Assembly (NCBI RefSeq): GCF_013087515.1
Contig: NZ_JABFCN010000051.1
Coordinates: 62,001 to 126,000, forward strand
Length of the DNA: 64,000 nucleotides
Origin: Rhizobium sophorae
GTDB lineage: Bacteria; Pseudomonadota; Alphaproteobacteria; Rhizobiales; Rhizobiaceae
Direction: 5' to 3'
The first letter of the stretch is position 1; every line of letters begins with the position of its first letter. Both the position numbers and the translations under genes were made by a program. The notes under the pieces were generated by a model. The model worked only from the letters and a program-made list of their open reading frames with translations. It did no database searches and was not told where the DNA came from. Below, one piece after another: positions 1 to 9,796 of this stretch.

Positions 1-120
1 GGCGTGACGGCGCCGATCGCCAGCGCCACCAGCCTTTCGCAGCTTGAAAGCCTGGCGAAATCGGCGACACTGGCGCTTTCCGATGACGCGATGGCGCTCC
101 TCGACCAAGCCGGCGCCTGA
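1..120 (+). CDS. Aldo/keto reductase, C-terminal fragment (cut by window start)
   Basis: Only the last 39 codons lie in the window, ending in TGA at 118-120. The translated tail (TAPIASATSLSQLESLAKSA, then a helix with LSDDAMALLDQAGA) matches the C-terminus of NADP-dependent aldo/keto reductases, where a 'PI(A/P)GATS..QL' strand is followed by 'L(S/T)..E...LD..S'. The substrate cannot be told. It lies 13 bp upstream of a GNAT gene on the same strand, so the two may be co-transcribed. Confidence 0.75.
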   Translation, partial: GVTAPIASATSLSQLESLAKSATLALSDDAMALLDQAGA

Positions 121-133
121 AAGATTAGAGCCC

Positions 134-577
134 ATGACCGTGACGATACGTGATGCCCGCCCCGAGGACGAAGACCGCTGGCGCGAACTTTGGGCGGCTT
201 ACCTCGCCTTTTACGACGTCACGGTCGATGCCGATATCACCGATTCCACATGGCTCCGGGTCTTCGATCCGGCGTCGGCAATCGCGATGCGTGTCGCCGA
301 AATCGACGGCAGGACCATGGGATTTGCACTCTATCTCACCCATGAGGGCACGTGGATCCGCGGCAGGGACTGTTATCTCGAAGACCTGTTCGTCGATGCC
401 GATGCGCGCGGCAAAGGCGTCGGGCGGGCGCTGATGGACGATCTCGTTTCGACCTGCAAAGCCAAAGGCTGGTCGCGGCTCTACTGGCATACGAGCGAGC
501 AGAACAGAACCGCACGAGCGCTCTATGACAGCTACGTCGAAAGCGACGGCCACATCCGCTATCGCATCACCTTCTGA
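134..577 (+). CDS. GNAT family N-acetyltransferase
   Basis: 147 residues, the usual size of a single GNAT domain that transfers acetyl from acetyl-CoA to an amine. Motif A is clear around residues 92-111 (LEDLFVDADARGKGVGRALM) with the R-G-K-G-V-G pyrophosphate-binding loop. A C-terminal N-R-T-A-R-A-L-Y-D stretch forms the usual motif B helix. I chose the ATG at 134 because the domain starts there (TIRDARPEDEDRW); an upstream in-frame ATG would add residues that overlap the preceding reductase. The acceptor substrate is unknown. Confidence 0.85.
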   Translation: MTVTIRDARPEDEDRWRELWAAYLAFYDVTVDADITDSTWLRVFDPASAIAMRVAEIDGRTMGFALYLTHEGTWIRGRDCYLEDLFVDADARGKGVGRALMDDLVSTCKAKGWSRLYWHTSEQNRTARALYDSYVESDGHIRYRITF

Positions 578-585
578 GCACCGCA

Positions 586-1203
586 TCAGTTTCTGAGCGG
601 GGGAAATCCTTCGTAAAAGGCGGCGTGATCGCCTTCCCAATTGGCCATGCCCGGCTTGGTGAGGATGCCGCGTGGCCTGACATAGCTCTGGATCACCCGC
701 TTCGGTCGTTCGTGCCACTGGATATTGAAGGCCCAGAGCCTCGGGAAGAAGCAGAGCGAGGCATAAGGCAGGTGGTCGTGAATCCACCAGGCGAGCCGCT
801 GCCAGTCGCTTTCATCGTGGTAGTGGTCGACCATCCACGGCACCGCAACGCAGACGGCGGCACCCATGCAGCCGTCAAAGTCCCTCACATCCCAGATGTG
901 ATGCGAGGCGGTGGACGCATTGGTCGAACAGTTCAGATTGTTCTCATTGCCGAACCTGTTGACCGCGGACGAACGATAGCCGGAACGGACATGCAGGCGC
1001 CCGAACGTCGCCTCCAGCGGCTCCAGCAATTCCTCGCAGAGCCTCTTGCCCGCTTCGATCGCCAGATCGGGATCCTCGGGGATATTGGGGATGCCATAGA
1101 AATCGGCGATTTCGGAATGCAGGAAATCGCGAAGGAAGAAGTTTTGCGACAGCCGCACGCGGCCGAGATCCTCCAGACCCTTCATCGAATTCGGCTTTCG
1201 CAT
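586..1203 (-). CDS. Peptidase M15-like conserved protein
   Basis: 205 residues. The middle part (LHVRSGYRSSAVNRFGNENN, then ASHHIWDVRDFDG) resembles the D-Ala-D-Ala peptidase/hedgehog-like fold of the M15 group, where 'SGYRS..N..' is followed by an 'SxHxxxxAxD' zinc site. Here only H-H-I-W-D is kept, so catalysis is doubtful. No signal peptide is seen. The ATG at 1203 is chosen because a GGAG lies 8-11 bp upstream; a longer reading frame to 1284 has no ribosome site. It converges on the preceding GNAT gene with 8 bp between the stops. Function is otherwise unknown. Confidence 0.65.
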   Translation of the reverse strand: MRKPNSMKGLEDLGRVRLSQNFFLRDFLHSEIADFYGIPNIPEDPDLAIEAGKRLCEELLEPLEATFGRLHVRSGYRSSAVNRFGNENNLNCSTNASTASHHIWDVRDFDGCMGAAVCVAVPWMVDHYHDESDWQRLAWWIHDHLPYASLCFFPRLWAFNIQWHERPKRVIQSYVRPRGILTKPGMANWEGDHAAFYEGFPPLRN

Positions 1204-1352
1204 GACGTTATTCTCCTGCGCATCGACGGCAGGAATCATTGCCCGGCACCGATTTCCAGTCCACCCGAAATTGATCGGGAACAATTAGCGGGATCTTCTC
1301 TTCTTAATGTGTCGCCGCATTCGCGGTTTTCCCCAGAACAAGGATCGAGAAA

Positions 1353-1850
1353 ATGGCCAAGGAAAAGACGTTGGAAGATCTATTCCACGACACACTCAAG
1401 GACATCTACTTTGCCGAACGGCAGATTTTGCGCGCCCTGCCGAAGATGGCGCGCGCCGCCCAGTCCTCCGAACTGAAGGCGGGCTTCGAAAAGCACCGTG
1501 AGGAAACCGAAGCTCAGGTCGAGCGCCTGCAGCAGGTTTTCGAACTGATCGGCAAACGCGCCCAGGGCAAGACCTGCGAGGCGATCCAGGGCATTCTGGC
1601 CGAGGGCGAAGAAATCATGGAGGAATTCAAGGGCACATCGGCCCTCGATGCCGGCCTGATCTCTGCGGCTCAGGCGGTCGAGCATTATGAAATCGCCCGC
1701 TACGGTACGCTGAAGACCTGGGCCGCGACGCTCGGCCTCAAGGATGCCGTCCGCCTGCTCGACCAGACGCTGCAGGAGGAAACGGCCACCGACAAGACCC
1801 TCTCCCAGCTCGCCACCACGGCGGCGAACCAGAAGGCAAAGGCTGCCTGA
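1353..1850 (+). CDS. Ferritin-like DUF892 protein (YciE/YciF family)
   Basis: 165 residues, all helical, matching the DUF892/YciF family: LEDLFHDTLKDIYFAERQIL at residues 6-25, then paired acidic helices with E-x-x-H patterns (FEKHREETE, AVEHYEIARYG). The fold is a ferritin-like four-helix bundle with potential di-metal ligands (Glu and His). Family members are stress-induced; their exact role is not settled. It stands alone, divergent from the M15-like gene, and converges with the lysR gene. Confidence 0.85.
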   Translation: MAKEKTLEDLFHDTLKDIYFAERQILRALPKMARAAQSSELKAGFEKHREETEAQVERLQQVFELIGKRAQGKTCEAIQGILAEGEEIMEEFKGTSALDAGLISAAQAVEHYEIARYGTLKTWAATLGLKDAVRLLDQTLQEETATDKTLSQLATTAANQKAKAA

Positions 1851-1883
1851 TGAAATGATGGGAACGGGCGGCTGTTTCAGTAT

Positions 1884-2792
1884 TTATCGGCCGCCCGCAT
1901 CCTTCTCGGCATATCTGAAGAAATCGATGAAGGCGCGCAGTGCCGGCCGCATCTGCCGCCGGCTGGGATAATAGAGAAACGGCCCGGAATAGGGCGCGCA
2001 CCAATCCTCCAGCACCCGCACCAGCTTGCCGGTCGCGAGTTCCGCATAGACCCGCATGTCGAAGAGATAGGCAAGACCGGCGCCATTCAACGCCGCAAGC
2101 AGCGCGAGGCGATCCTCGCTGACGATCAGCGGCCCGTCGACCGAAACGACCAGTTCCTGCCCGTCCTTTTCGAATTCCCAGCGATAGATCGAGCCGTTGG
2201 TAAAGCGCCGCTTGATGCAGCGGTGATGGACGAGATCGCGTGGATGCTGCGGCTTCGGATGATACTCGAAATATTCGGGCGAAGCGGCGATCACCGTCGT
2301 CAGATTGGGGGAAACCCTGACCGCGATCATATCAGCCTCGAGGCTCTCCTCCAGCCGGATGCCGGCATCGAAACCCTCCTTGACGATATCGGTGAAGCCG
2401 TCCTCATTGGCGATCTCCAGGGTGATATCGGGATAGAGGTTGAGAAAGTCGCCGAGGCGCGGGGCGAGCAGCAGATCGGAGGCGAAGCGCGGCGCGGTGA
2501 TGCGCAGGTTTCCGGCCGGCTTGACGCGCGTATCGCGGACGGCCTCCAAGGCAATATCGATCTCCTCGAGTGCGGGACGAAGTCTTTCAAGAAGCAGGCG
2601 GCCCTCCTCCGTCGGCGCCACGCTGCGGGTGGTGCGCGCCAGCAGCCGCACCCCCAGACTGTCTTCTAGGCTGGAGATCGCATGGCTGACGGCCGAGGGC
2701 GCGACGAGGAGTTCCTTTGCAGCGGCCCTGAAGCTGCGATGCTCCGAGACGGCGGCGAGAACGGCGAGTTGCGAGAGCTGGGTCCTGTTCAT
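1884..2792 (-). CDS. LysR family transcriptional regulator
   Basis: 302 residues. An N-terminal winged helix-turn-helix (about residues 6-63: [20 protein letters not shown], then [20 protein letters not shown]) is followed by a periplasmic-binding-type effector domain from about residue 90. It is divergent from an aldo/keto reductase gene with a 127-bp intergenic space, the standard layout for a LysR protein that controls its neighbour. The ATG at 2792 is where LysR homology begins; upstream codons in the same frame read into the intergenic region. Confidence 0.92.
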   Translation of the reverse strand: MNRTQLSQLAVLAAVSEHRSFRAAAKELLVAPSAVSHAISSLEDSLGVRLLARTTRSVAPTEEGRLLLERLRPALEEIDIALEAVRDTRVKPAGNLRITAPRFASDLLLAPRLGDFLNLYPDITLEIANEDGFTDIVKEGFDAGIRLEESLEADMIAVRVSPNLTTVIAASPEYFEYHPKPQHPRDLVHHRCIKRRFTNGSIYRWEFEKDGQELVVSVDGPLIVSEDRLALLAALNGAGLAYLFDMRVYAELATGKLVRVLEDWCAPYSGPFLYYPSRRQMRPALRAFIDFFRYAEKDAGGR

Positions 2793-2919
2793 TGATCGAA
2801 ATGATAGAACAACCCGTTTGAAACTGCATGTATTTTCTGATCGATGCTGCAGCGATATGGTCTGCTGGTGCCGCAACAACCGATCAAGCGGTTTCAAAAT
2901 CAGCTCAAAGGAGCACTTC

Positions 2920-3915
2920 ATGAAAACCCGGAAACTCGGAAACGATCTGACCGTCTCTGCCGTCGGCCTTGGCTGCATGGGCATGAGCTTCGCCTACGGC
3001 GCCAGCGACGATGCAGAATCGATGAAGACACTGCATCGCGCCATCGATCTCGGCGTCACCTTCTTCGACACCGCAGAAGTCTATGGTCCCTTCACCAACG
3101 AGGTTCTGCTCGGCAAAGCGCTGAAGCCATTCCGGGACCGCGTGGTGATCGCTACCAAATTCGGCTTCAAGATCGATGCCAACAAGCCGGGTGCTGCCGC
3201 CATCGCCGGCGTCGACAGCCGCCCCAAGCATGTGCGCGCGGTCGCCGAGGCTTCGCTGAAACGCCTCGGCATCGACACCATCGACCTCTTTTATCAGCAC
3301 CGGGTCGATCCCAATGTGCCGATCGAGGAGACCGTCGGCGTGATGGCGGAACTGGTGAAGGAAGGCAAAGTCCGGGCGCTCGGGCTTTCGGAAGCCGGCA
3401 GCGCAACCATTCGCCGCGCCCATGAAGTCCATCCGATCGCAGCCCTGCAGAGTGAGTATTCGCTCTGGACGCGCGATCCTGAAGAGGAGGTGCTTGCGAC
3501 ATGCCGCGAACTCGGCATCGGCTTCGTACCTTATAGCCCGCTTGGACGCGGCTTCCTGACCGGGTCGATCCGCAAAGTGGAGGATCTAGCTGCCGACGAT
3601 TTCCGTCGGCAAGTGCCGCGGTTCCAGGCGGAAAATTTCGACGCTAATGCCGCCCTCGTCGCGACTCTCGAGCGGCTTGCCGCCGAGAAAGGCGTGACGG
3701 CGGCGCAGCTGGCGCTGGCCTGGGTGTTGAACCAGGGCGACGACATCGTGCCGATCCCCGGCGCCCGCAAGCTTCACCATCTCGAACAGAATGCGGCCGC
3801 TGCCGATATCGTGCTGAGCCCGGCGGAACTCGAGCAGCTCAGCGAAGCGATCCCCGCCGGACAGGTGGCCGGCAAGCGCTATTCGGACGCCTCGCTTGCC
3901 ATGACGAATATCTGA
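2920..3915 (+). CDS. Aldo/keto reductase (AKR13-like)
   Basis: 331 residues, full (alpha/beta)8 barrel. The start [20 protein letters not shown] is typical. The catalytic tetrad can be located: D in [10 protein letters not shown] in AEVYG, K in IATKFGF and H in YQHRVDP. The C-terminus carries the NADP-binding [15 protein letters not shown] motif. It probably reduces aldehydes or ketones with NADPH. AAAGGAG lies 8 bp before the ATG at 2920. The divergent LysR gene is its likely regulator. Confidence 0.92.
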   Translation: MKTRKLGNDLTVSAVGLGCMGMSFAYGASDDAESMKTLHRAIDLGVTFFDTAEVYGPFTNEVLLGKALKPFRDRVVIATKFGFKIDANKPGAAAIAGVDSRPKHVRAVAEASLKRLGIDTIDLFYQHRVDPNVPIEETVGVMAELVKEGKVRALGLSEAGSATIRRAHEVHPIAALQSEYSLWTRDPEEEVLATCRELGIGFVPYSPLGRGFLTGSIRKVEDLAADDFRRQVPRFQAENFDANAALVATLERLAAEKGVTAAQLALAWVLNQGDDIVPIPGARKLHHLEQNAAAADIVLSPAELEQLSEAIPAGQVAGKRYSDASLAMTNI

Positions 3916-3938
3916 ACCCCTACCGAAACAAAGAGCGA

Positions 3939-3968
3939 AAGCCCGGTCGGCAACAACCGGCCGGGCTT
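3939..3968 (+). terminator. Hairpin terminator after the aldo/keto reductase
   Basis: A 12-bp stem (AAGCCCGGTCGG, 3939-3950, with CCGGCCGGGCTT, 3957-3968; one G-U pair) closes a 6-base loop 23 bp after the stop codon. The stem is strong, but no long T run follows, so termination efficiency is uncertain. Confidence 0.55.
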
Positions 3969-4022
3969 GCCTTCGGGGCTGGCGAAACTATCTAAGGCCA
4001 TCTCGGAGAACGGGATGACAAT

Positions 4023-4382
4023 ATGTCGGACAGGCAGGCAGTCGAACAGACAGTTCATCTCTATGTCGAAGGCATGGCCTTCGCCAATGAGGCAGCCTTG
4101 AAAAAGGCCTTTCACCCGCAAAGCTCGATCATCGGCCATTACGAAAATGCGGTCGAATGGCTGACGCGGGACGAGTTCATCGCCGCGATCCTGGCGGAAG
4201 AGCCGGCGCCACCCGGCACGCAGCCCTACATGGACATTCAGAGCGTCGATGTCGAGGGCGAAGCGGCAAGCGTCAAGGTGACAGACGACTTTGCCGGAAT
4301 GCGCTTTACCGATTATCTCTCGCTGCTGAAGATCGACGGCCGCTGGACGATCGTCAGCAAACTCTTCCATCTGCATAGGTGA
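4023..4382 (+). CDS. Nuclear transport factor 2-like protein (lumazine-binding/SnoaL type)
   Basis: 119 residues, one NTF2-like alpha+beta cone. It begins with a long helix (AVEQTVHLYVEGMAFANEAA) and a KKAFHPQSSIIGHYENA strand-turn region, and ends in the paired strands SLLKIDGRWTIVSKLFH, as in the putative lumazine-binding (Lumazine_bd_2) family. These small proteins act as isomerases, hydrolases or binding proteins; no specific function can be given. It is followed by a shared hairpin terminator and converges on pheT. Confidence 0.75.
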   Translation: MSDRQAVEQTVHLYVEGMAFANEAALKKAFHPQSSIIGHYENAVEWLTRDEFIAAILAEEPAPPGTQPYMDIQSVDVEGEAASVKVTDDFAGMRFTDYLSLLKIDGRWTIVSKLFHLHR

Positions 4383-4384
4383 AA

Positions 4385-4411
4385 GGACCGGCCGCCATTC
4401 GCGACCGGTCC
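4385..4411. terminator. Hairpin between convergent genes (possible bidirectional terminator)
   Basis: GGACCGG (4385-4391) pairs with CCGGTCC (4405-4411), followed by ATTATTT. It lies between the stop of the NTF2-like gene and the stop of pheT, where a bidirectional terminator is expected. Confidence 0.55.
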
Positions 4412-4436
4412 ATTATTTGACAACGTTGGGTGAAGC

Positions 4437-6860
4437 TCAGCTTCTGAGGACACCGCCGGTGAATTTGGCGACGCTGGCGACGATCTTCTGCGTCAGCGCC
4501 TCGAAATCCTCGTCCGTCAGCGTGCGCTCGACCGGCTGGATCTGAACCTCGATCGCCACCGACTTCTTGCCGTCGCCAACCGATGCACCCTCGAAGATAT
4601 CGAAGACATTGACGCCGGTCACCAGCTTGCGGTCAGCCCCGGTCGCAGCCTTGACGATGGCGCCGGCTTCCACCGTCTTGTCGACGACGAAGGCGAAGTC
4701 GCGCCGCACCACCTGGAAGGGCGACAGCTCAAGCGCCGGCTTGGTGCGCGTCGCCTTGCGCTTGGGCTCCGGCATGGCGTCGACATAGACCTCGAAGCCG
4801 CAGAGAGCGCCGGAGACGTCGAGCGCTTCCAGCGTCAGAGGATGGAATTCGCCGAAATAGCCGAGCACGACTTTCGGCCCCATCTTGATCGTGCCGGAAC
4901 GGCCGGGATGATACCATTCCGGTCCGCCCTGCTCGATCTGGATATTGCCCATCGGCAGGCCGCAGGCTTCGATGACGGCGAGCGCATCGGCTTTGGCGTC
5001 GAAGACGTCGACCGGCTTGCCCCCGCCCTTGGCGGCGTTCGACCAGGCGCGACCGGCGCCGGCAAGCGAGGCTGTGCCGCGGCGAATGCCGCCGGCCACG
5101 CGGCGCTGACCGTCCGCCCTGTCGTTCTCATAGGTGCCGGAGACCTCGAAGAGGGCGACGTCGGCGTAACCCTTGTCGGCATTGCGCTGGGCTGCGGTCA
5201 GCAGGCCCGGCAGGAGTGACGGGCGCATATCCGACATTTCGGCGGCGATCGGGTTGGCAAGCTTGAGGGCGGGCGAGCCGCCGCCGAACAGCTTTGCCTG
5301 GTCTTCCGGAATGAAGGACCAGGTGACGGCTTCGAGCATGCCGCGTGCGGCGAGCGCCCGCTTGGCGAGGCGGCTGCGGATCTGCAGCGTCGTCAGGATC
5401 TTGCCGTTGACGGCCGCGTGACTTTCGAGCGGCGCCGGCTTGATATTGTCGACGCCGTGGATGCGCATGACTTCTTCCACGAGATCTGCCTTGCCGTCGA
5501 CATCGGGACGCCAAGAGGGAACGGCGACGGAGACCCGCTCGCCGGAACCGGAGACCTTGAAGCCAAGGCGCGTCAGGATCGTGTTGCTTTCCTCATTCGA
5601 GACGTCGAGGCCCGTCAAGCGCTTGACCTCCGAATAGGGGAAATCGACGATCTTCGGCTGGTAACCCTTGTAGCCGACGACCTCTGCTCTGGCGGGTTTG
5701 CCACCGCAAAGTTCCACCACCAGTTCCGTCGTGCGTTCGAGACCGGGGACCATATATTCCGGATCGACGCCGCGTTCGAAGCGGTAGCGGGCATCGGTGA
5801 TGATGCCGAGGCTGCGGCCTGACTTGGCGATGTTCATCGGGTCCCAGAGGGCGGATTCGATCAAAACGTCGACGGTGCTCTCATCGCAGCCGGAATGTTC
5901 GCCGCCCATGATGCCGCCGATCGATTCGATGCCATCCTCATCGGCGATGACGACGTTGTTCGGCGAGAGCTTGTATTCGCGCTGGTCGAGCGCCAGAACC
6001 GTCTCGCCCTCGACGGCGCGGCGGACGGTCAGGTTGCCCTTGATCTTGGCAGCGTCGAAGACGTGGATCGGCCGCCCCTGATCGAAGGTCATGTAATTGG
6101 TGACATCAACAAGCGCGTTGATGGGGCGCAGGCCGATGGCGATCAGCCGCTGCTGCATCCAGCGCGGGCTCGGGCCGTTCCTGACGCCGCGCACGAGGCG
6201 CAGCGCAAAACCCGGGCAAAGCTTCGGATCGTCGAGATCGAGCGTCAGCTTCACCGGCGTCTCGCCTTCGACGGCGAAGGACGGCGCGGGCCGCGTCTTC
6301 AACGTGCCGAGGCCGGAGGCAGCGAGATCGCGGGCGATGCCGTGGATCGAGGTGCAATCCGGCCGGTTGGGCGTCAGGTTGATCTCGATTATCGGGTCGT
6401 CGAGATGCGCATAGGCGGCATAACTCTGGCCGACCGGCGCATCCTCGGGCAGATCGATGATGCCGTCGTGACTATCGGAGATCTGCAGCTCCTTTTCGGA
6501 GCACATCATGCCATGGCTTTCGACGCCGCGGATATTGCCGACGGCGAGCGTCACGTCGATACCGGGAACATAGGTTCCGGGCGCTGCGAAGGCGCCGACG
6601 AGACCGGCGCGCGCATTCGGGGCGCCGCAGACGACCTGGACCGGCGCGCCGGATCCGGTATCGACCATCAGGACCTTCAGGCGATCGGCCTGCGGATGTT
6701 TTTCGGCCGAGACGACCCTGGCGATAACGAAGGGCTTGAATGCCGCCTTGTCGTCGACGTCCTCGACCTCCAGTCCGATCTCGGTGAGGCGCGTGCAGAT
6801 TCCATCGAGGCCGGCATCCGTTTCCAGATGCTCTTTCAACCAGGAGAGCGTGAATTTCAT
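4437..6860 (-). CDS. pheT: Phenylalanine--tRNA ligase beta subunit
   Basis: 807 residues, the normal length. With PheS it forms the alpha2-beta2 enzyme that charges tRNA-Phe. Domains in order: N-terminal [16 protein letters not shown]/tRNA-binding fold at about 40-150 ([20 protein letters not shown]), B3/B4 editing domain around 210-390, B5 domain around 400-480, the catalytic-like core ([15 protein letters not shown]), and a C-terminal FDX-ACB anticodon-binding domain ([15 protein letters not shown] to the end). It starts 16 bp after pheS and is certainly co-transcribed. Confidence 0.98.
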   Translation of the reverse strand: MKFTLSWLKEHLETDAGLDGICTRLTEIGLEVEDVDDKAAFKPFVIARVVSAEKHPQADRLKVLMVDTGSGAPVQVVCGAPNARAGLVGAFAAPGTYVPGIDVTLAVGNIRGVESHGMMCSEKELQISDSHDGIIDLPEDAPVGQSYAAYAHLDDPIIEINLTPNRPDCTSIHGIARDLAASGLGTLKTRPAPSFAVEGETPVKLTLDLDDPKLCPGFALRLVRGVRNGPSPRWMQQRLIAIGLRPINALVDVTNYMTFDQGRPIHVFDAAKIKGNLTVRRAVEGETVLALDQREYKLSPNNVVIADEDGIESIGGIMGGEHSGCDESTVDVLIESALWDPMNIAKSGRSLGIITDARYRFERGVDPEYMVPGLERTTELVVELCGGKPARAEVVGYKGYQPKIVDFPYSEVKRLTGLDVSNEESNTILTRLGFKVSGSGERVSVAVPSWRPDVDGKADLVEEVMRIHGVDNIKPAPLESHAAVNGKILTTLQIRSRLAKRALAARGMLEAVTWSFIPEDQAKLFGGGSPALKLANPIAAEMSDMRPSLLPGLLTAAQRNADKGYADVALFEVSGTYENDRADGQRRVAGGIRRGTASLAGAGRAWSNAAKGGGKPVDVFDAKADALAVIEACGLPMGNIQIEQGGPEWYHPGRSGTIKMGPKVVLGYFGEFHPLTLEALDVSGALCGFEVYVDAMPEPKRKATRTKPALELSPFQVVRRDFAFVVDKTVEAGAIVKAATGADRKLVTGVNVFDIFEGASVGDGKKSVAIEVQIQPVERTLTDEDFEALTQKIVASVAKFTGGVLRS

Positions 6861-6876
6861 CGTCCCAATTCTCCGT

Positions 6877-7959
6877 TCAAGCGCTGAGGCCGCCGAACAG
6901 CGTCGGCATGTCGAGCGGGCGGAAGCCGTAATGCGTCATCCAGCGGACGTCGGCGTTGAAGAAGTCGCGCAGGTCGGGCATGCCGTATTTCAGCATGGCG
7001 ATGCGGTCGAGGCCCATGCCCCAGGCAAAACCCTGATATTCGTCCGGATCGAGCCCGCCGTAACGCAGCACGTTCGGGTGGACCATGCCGCAGCCGAGGA
7101 TCTCCATCCAGTCGGTGCCCTCGCCGAACTTGACGATCGGGCCGGAGCGGTCGCACTGGATATCGACCTCGAAGGAGGGCTCGGTGAAGGGGAAGAAGGA
7201 CGGGCGGAAACGCATCGTCACGCTGTTGACCTCGAAGAAGGTCTTGCAGAATTCTTCCAGCACCCAGCGGAGGTTGGCGACATTGGCCTTCTTGTCGACG
7301 ACCAGGCCTTCGACCTGATGGAACATCGGCGAATGGGTGGCGTCCGAGTCCTGGCGGTAGGTCTTGCCGGGAATGATGATGCGGATCGGCGGTGTCTGCG
7401 CCTCCATGGTGCGCACCTGCACCGGCGAGGTGTGGGTGCGCAGGACCTTGCGCTCGCCATTCTCATCCGGGTTGAAGAAGAAGGTGTCGTGCATCTCGCG
7501 GGCCGGATGGCCTTCGGGGAAATTCAGCGCGGTGAAATTGTAATAATCGGTCTCGATGTCGGGACCTTCGGCGATCGAGAAGCCCATGTCGGCGAAGATC
7601 GCGGTGATCTCGTCGACGATCTGGCTGATCGGATGGATACGGCCGCGCTCGGCCGGCGAAGAGCGCACCGGCAGGCTGACGTCGACCGTCTCGGCCTTCA
7701 GCCGCGCATCGATCGCCGCTTGCCGGAGCGTCGTCTTGCGAGCGGTGAGCGCCTCGGTCACCGCGTTCTTCAGAACATTGATCGCCGCGCCCTTGCTTTG
7801 GCGCTCTTCCGGCGTCATGGCGCCGAGCGTCTTCAACAGTTCGGAGACGGAGCCCTTCTTGCCGAGGGCGGAAACGCGCACGGCTTCGAGCGCCGTTTCG
7901 TCATCGGCGGCGGCGATTTCGGCGAGCAGCGATGCATTGAGCTGGTCGATATCTGACAT
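6877..7959 (-). CDS. pheS: Phenylalanine--tRNA ligase alpha subunit
   Basis: 360 residues. It has an N-terminal coiled-coil tRNA-binding arm (about 1-90) and a class II synthetase core: motif 2 ([16 protein letters not shown]), the phenylalanine-binding region ([16 protein letters not shown]) and motif 3 ([14 protein letters not shown]). I chose the ATG at 7959, with a GGAAAGAAG ribosome site 5-6 bp upstream; a GTG two codons earlier sits inside that spacing. It is preceded by a strong terminator for rplT, so pheST needs its own promoter or read-through from it. Confidence 0.98.
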   Translation of the reverse strand: MSDIDQLNASLLAEIAAADDETALEAVRVSALGKKGSVSELLKTLGAMTPEERQSKGAAINVLKNAVTEALTARKTTLRQAAIDARLKAETVDVSLPVRSSPAERGRIHPISQIVDEITAIFADMGFSIAEGPDIETDYYNFTALNFPEGHPAREMHDTFFFNPDENGERKVLRTHTSPVQVRTMEAQTPPIRIIIPGKTYRQDSDATHSPMFHQVEGLVVDKKANVANLRWVLEEFCKTFFEVNSVTMRFRPSFFPFTEPSFEVDIQCDRSGPIVKFGEGTDWMEILGCGMVHPNVLRYGGLDPDEYQGFAWGMGLDRIAMLKYGMPDLRDFFNADVRWMTHYGFRPLDMPTLFGGLSA

Positions 7960-8027
7960 TGTCACTTCTTTCCGTCCAGTATCAGGCGGGCGATCGGGAG
8001 GCAGGCGGCGCCGGCCGGCGCCAGGAA

Positions 8028-8072
8028 TATAAAGAAAGAAAAACCCGCGCTAGCCCAAACCAGCGCGGGTTT
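8028..8072 (-). terminator. Rho-independent terminator after rplT
   Basis: On the minus strand AAACCCGCGCT pairs perfectly with AGCGCGGGTTT (11-bp arms, 8041-8051 and 8062-8072) and is followed by TTTTTCTTTCTTTAT. It lies between rplT and pheS, 82 bp before the pheS start. It could be a plain terminator for rpmI-rplT or an attenuator ahead of pheST. Confidence 0.85.
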
Positions 8073-8109
8073 CCCAAAATCATAAATTCAAAAGCTTGGG
8101 AAGCGCTGG

Positions 8110-8514
8110 TTACTTGACCGCGCCTTCAAACTCGTTCGTCGTGCCGGCTTCCTTGAGGTATTCAAGAGCCTTCTTGGCAGCGCTGACCAGCGCGCCGAAT
8201 GCTTCCGGCTCGTGGATCGCCATGTCGGAGAGAACCTTGCGGTCGACTTCGATGCCAGCCTTGTTCAGGCCGTCGATGAAGCGGCCATAAGTCAGGCCGA
8301 ATTCACGCACAGCGGCGTTGATGCGCTGGATCCAAAGCGCACGGAAGTTGCGCTTGTTGACCTTGCGGTCGCGGTAGGCGTACTGCTTCGAACGATCGAC
8401 AGCAGCCTTGGCGGTACGGATGGTGTTCTTGCGGCGGCCGTAAAAGCCCTTTGCGGCCTTCAGAACCTTCTTGTGCTTGGCGTGAGAGGTGACGCCTCTT
8501 TTGACACGTGCCAT
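8110..8514 (-). CDS. rplT: 50S ribosomal protein L20
   Basis: 134 residues. The basic N-terminus ([20 protein letters not shown]) and the conserved [20 protein letters not shown] and [20 protein letters not shown] blocks identify bL20, an early-assembly protein that binds 23S rRNA. The family norm is about 118; a 10-15 residue C-terminal extension ([17 protein letters not shown]) is common in rhizobia. It follows rpmI by 38 bp and ends in a strong terminator. In other bacteria L20 represses its own operon through the leader mRNA. Confidence 0.98.
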   Translation of the reverse strand: MARVKRGVTSHAKHKKVLKAAKGFYGRRKNTIRTAKAAVDRSKQYAYRDRKVNKRNFRALWIQRINAAVREFGLTYGRFIDGLNKAGIEVDRKVLSDMAIHEPEAFGALVSAAKKALEYLKEAGTTNEFEGAVK

Positions 8515-8552
8515 ATCATGATCTCCTTAAATCTAGCGTTCGCGGACGAGTC

Positions 8553-8756
8553 TCAGAGACCGTTCGGCAGGTAATTCTTGATAACCTTGCGGCCATCCGG
8601 TTCTGCGAGAACCATGGTGCCACGTGCATCGCGAATGAACTTGTTGGAACGCTTGATCATGCCATGGCGCTTGCCGGCAGCGGCAGCCTTGACCTTGCCG
8701 GTTGCGGTGATCTTGAACCGCTTCTTGGCAGAGGACTTCGTCTTCATCTTGGGCAT
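8553..8756 (-). CDS. rpmI: 50S ribosomal protein L35
   Basis: 67 residues, very basic. [20 protein letters not shown] and [18 protein letters not shown] are diagnostic for bL35, which sits in the 50S subunit. First gene of the rpmI-rplT operon. AGAAGGAG ends about 5 bp before the ATG. A well-formed promoter lies about 180 bp upstream, leaving a long leader that could hold an L20-binding structure. Confidence 0.98.
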   Translation of the reverse strand: MPKMKTKSSAKKRFKITATGKVKAAAAGKRHGMIKRSNKFIRDARGTMVLAEPDGRKVIKNYLPNGL

Positions 8757-8939
8757 TTTGCTACTCCTTCTGTCCTCCCTGCGCGCTTATCAAAAAAGCC
8801 CTTCTCGCGAAGTCCGGTTCTCCGGCCGTCGCAACCAGGTGCGGGAGCGTTTGTTGTTGATCTGCGGCATCGGCGACGAACCGTTCCGCAAGCATTCGAA
8901 ACTGCCACGGCATGCCCTGCCGGTCAGTTCGGACGCGCG

Positions 8940-8968
8940 CTTATAACCGCAGCGTCATGAAAGTGCAA
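8940..8968 (-). promoter_or_regulatory. Promoter of rpmI-rplT and long 5' leader
   Basis: Reading the minus strand, TTGCAC (8968-8963) is separated by exactly 17 bp from TATAAG (8945-8940), a good sigma-70-type pair. Transcription would start near 8933, giving a leader of about 175 nt before rpmI. The 325-bp space between infC and rpmI (8757-9081) holds this promoter, the leader and the infC terminator; no gene is seen in it. Confidence 0.7.
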
Positions 8969-9034
8969 CGGGGCCGCGGAGGAATCTTCGCGCATCCCAA
9001 AATACAATGACCCAAAGCAGAATGGCATAAAGCA

Positions 9035-9060
9035 CAAAAGCCGCCCTTGCGGACGGCCTT
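9035..9060 (-). terminator. Rho-independent terminator after infC
   Basis: On the minus strand GCCGTCC-GCAA-GGGCGGC (9057-9040, one G-U pair) is followed by TTTTGTGCTTTA. It lies 22 bp after the infC stop and separates infC from rpmI-rplT, unlike the single infC-rpmI-rplT operon of enteric bacteria. Confidence 0.85.
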
Positions 9061-9081
9061 GGGCGAAAAACTGCCTGGCGC

Positions 9082-9618
9082 TTATTTCGGCGCCAGCACC
9101 ATCATCATCTGGCGGCCTTCGAGCTTGGGTTCAGCTTCGACCTTGGCGAACTCGATCGTATCGGCCTTGACCTGCTGCAGAAGCTTCATGCCGAGTTCTT
9201 GGTGGGCCATTTCGCGGCCGCGGAACTTCAGCGTCACCTTGACCTTGTCGCCTTCGTCGAAGAAGCGACCCATCGCCTTCATCTTCACCTCATAATCATG
9301 GGTGTCGATGTTCGGGCGCATCTTGATTTCCTTGACTTCGACGATCTTCTGCTTCTTGCGCGCCTCGGCAGCCTTCTTCTGGTTGGCATATTTCAGCTTG
9401 CCCAGGTCGAGGATCTTGCACACCGGCGGTTCGACGTTGGGGGAAATTTCGACGAGATCGAGGCCGGCTTCTTCCGCCATTCTCAAGGCCTGGTCGGTAG
9501 GCACGACGCCCATATTCTCACCGTCAGCCCCGATCAGCTGAACTTTGGGAATGCGGATTTCACGGTTCGAACGCGGTCCGTCCTTCACGGGCGCGTCGGT
9601 TTTAAAAGGTCTGCGAAT
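9082..9618 (-). CDS. infC: Translation initiation factor IF-3 (ATT start)
   Basis: 178 residues. It binds the 30S subunit, blocks subunit joining and checks the start codon. The N-domain ([28 protein letters not shown]), basic linker ([15 protein letters not shown]) and C-domain ([32 protein letters not shown]) are complete. The start is ATT at 9618-9616: GAGGAG lies 9 bp upstream and the next residues are [13 protein letters not shown], the family N-terminus. No ATG or GTG lies near this site; an ATG 17 codons upstream (9669) would read through the ribosome site. AUU starts let IF-3 repress its own translation. Confidence 0.97.
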   Translation of the reverse strand: MRRPFKTDAPVKDGPRSNREIRIPKVQLIGADGENMGVVPTDQALRMAEEAGLDLVEISPNVEPPVCKILDLGKLKYANQKKAAEARKKQKIVEVKEIKMRPNIDTHDYEVKMKAMGRFFDEGDKVKVTLKFRGREMAHQELGMKLLQQVKADTIEFAKVEAEPKLEGRQMMMVLAPK

Positions 9619-9796
9619 GGTCGTATTCTCCTCGCGTTGTTTCGGAACGTTGCAGCATCGCGCTCCCAATCAGGGGTGCACAAACGTGTCGCGTCATCGC
9701 TGCAACGGAGTCAATATCATCCTTTAGCGGAAAAATCACCCGCTGTCAGCCTGCCAAGAATCTGTTTTATAGGCCAAAACAACAGGAGTTTCGCCG

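Noticed and set aside
6736-7956. Long open frame (406 codons) on the plus strand
   Set aside because: It is the opposite strand of pheS and the pheT start; its translation has no domain and both real genes are certain.
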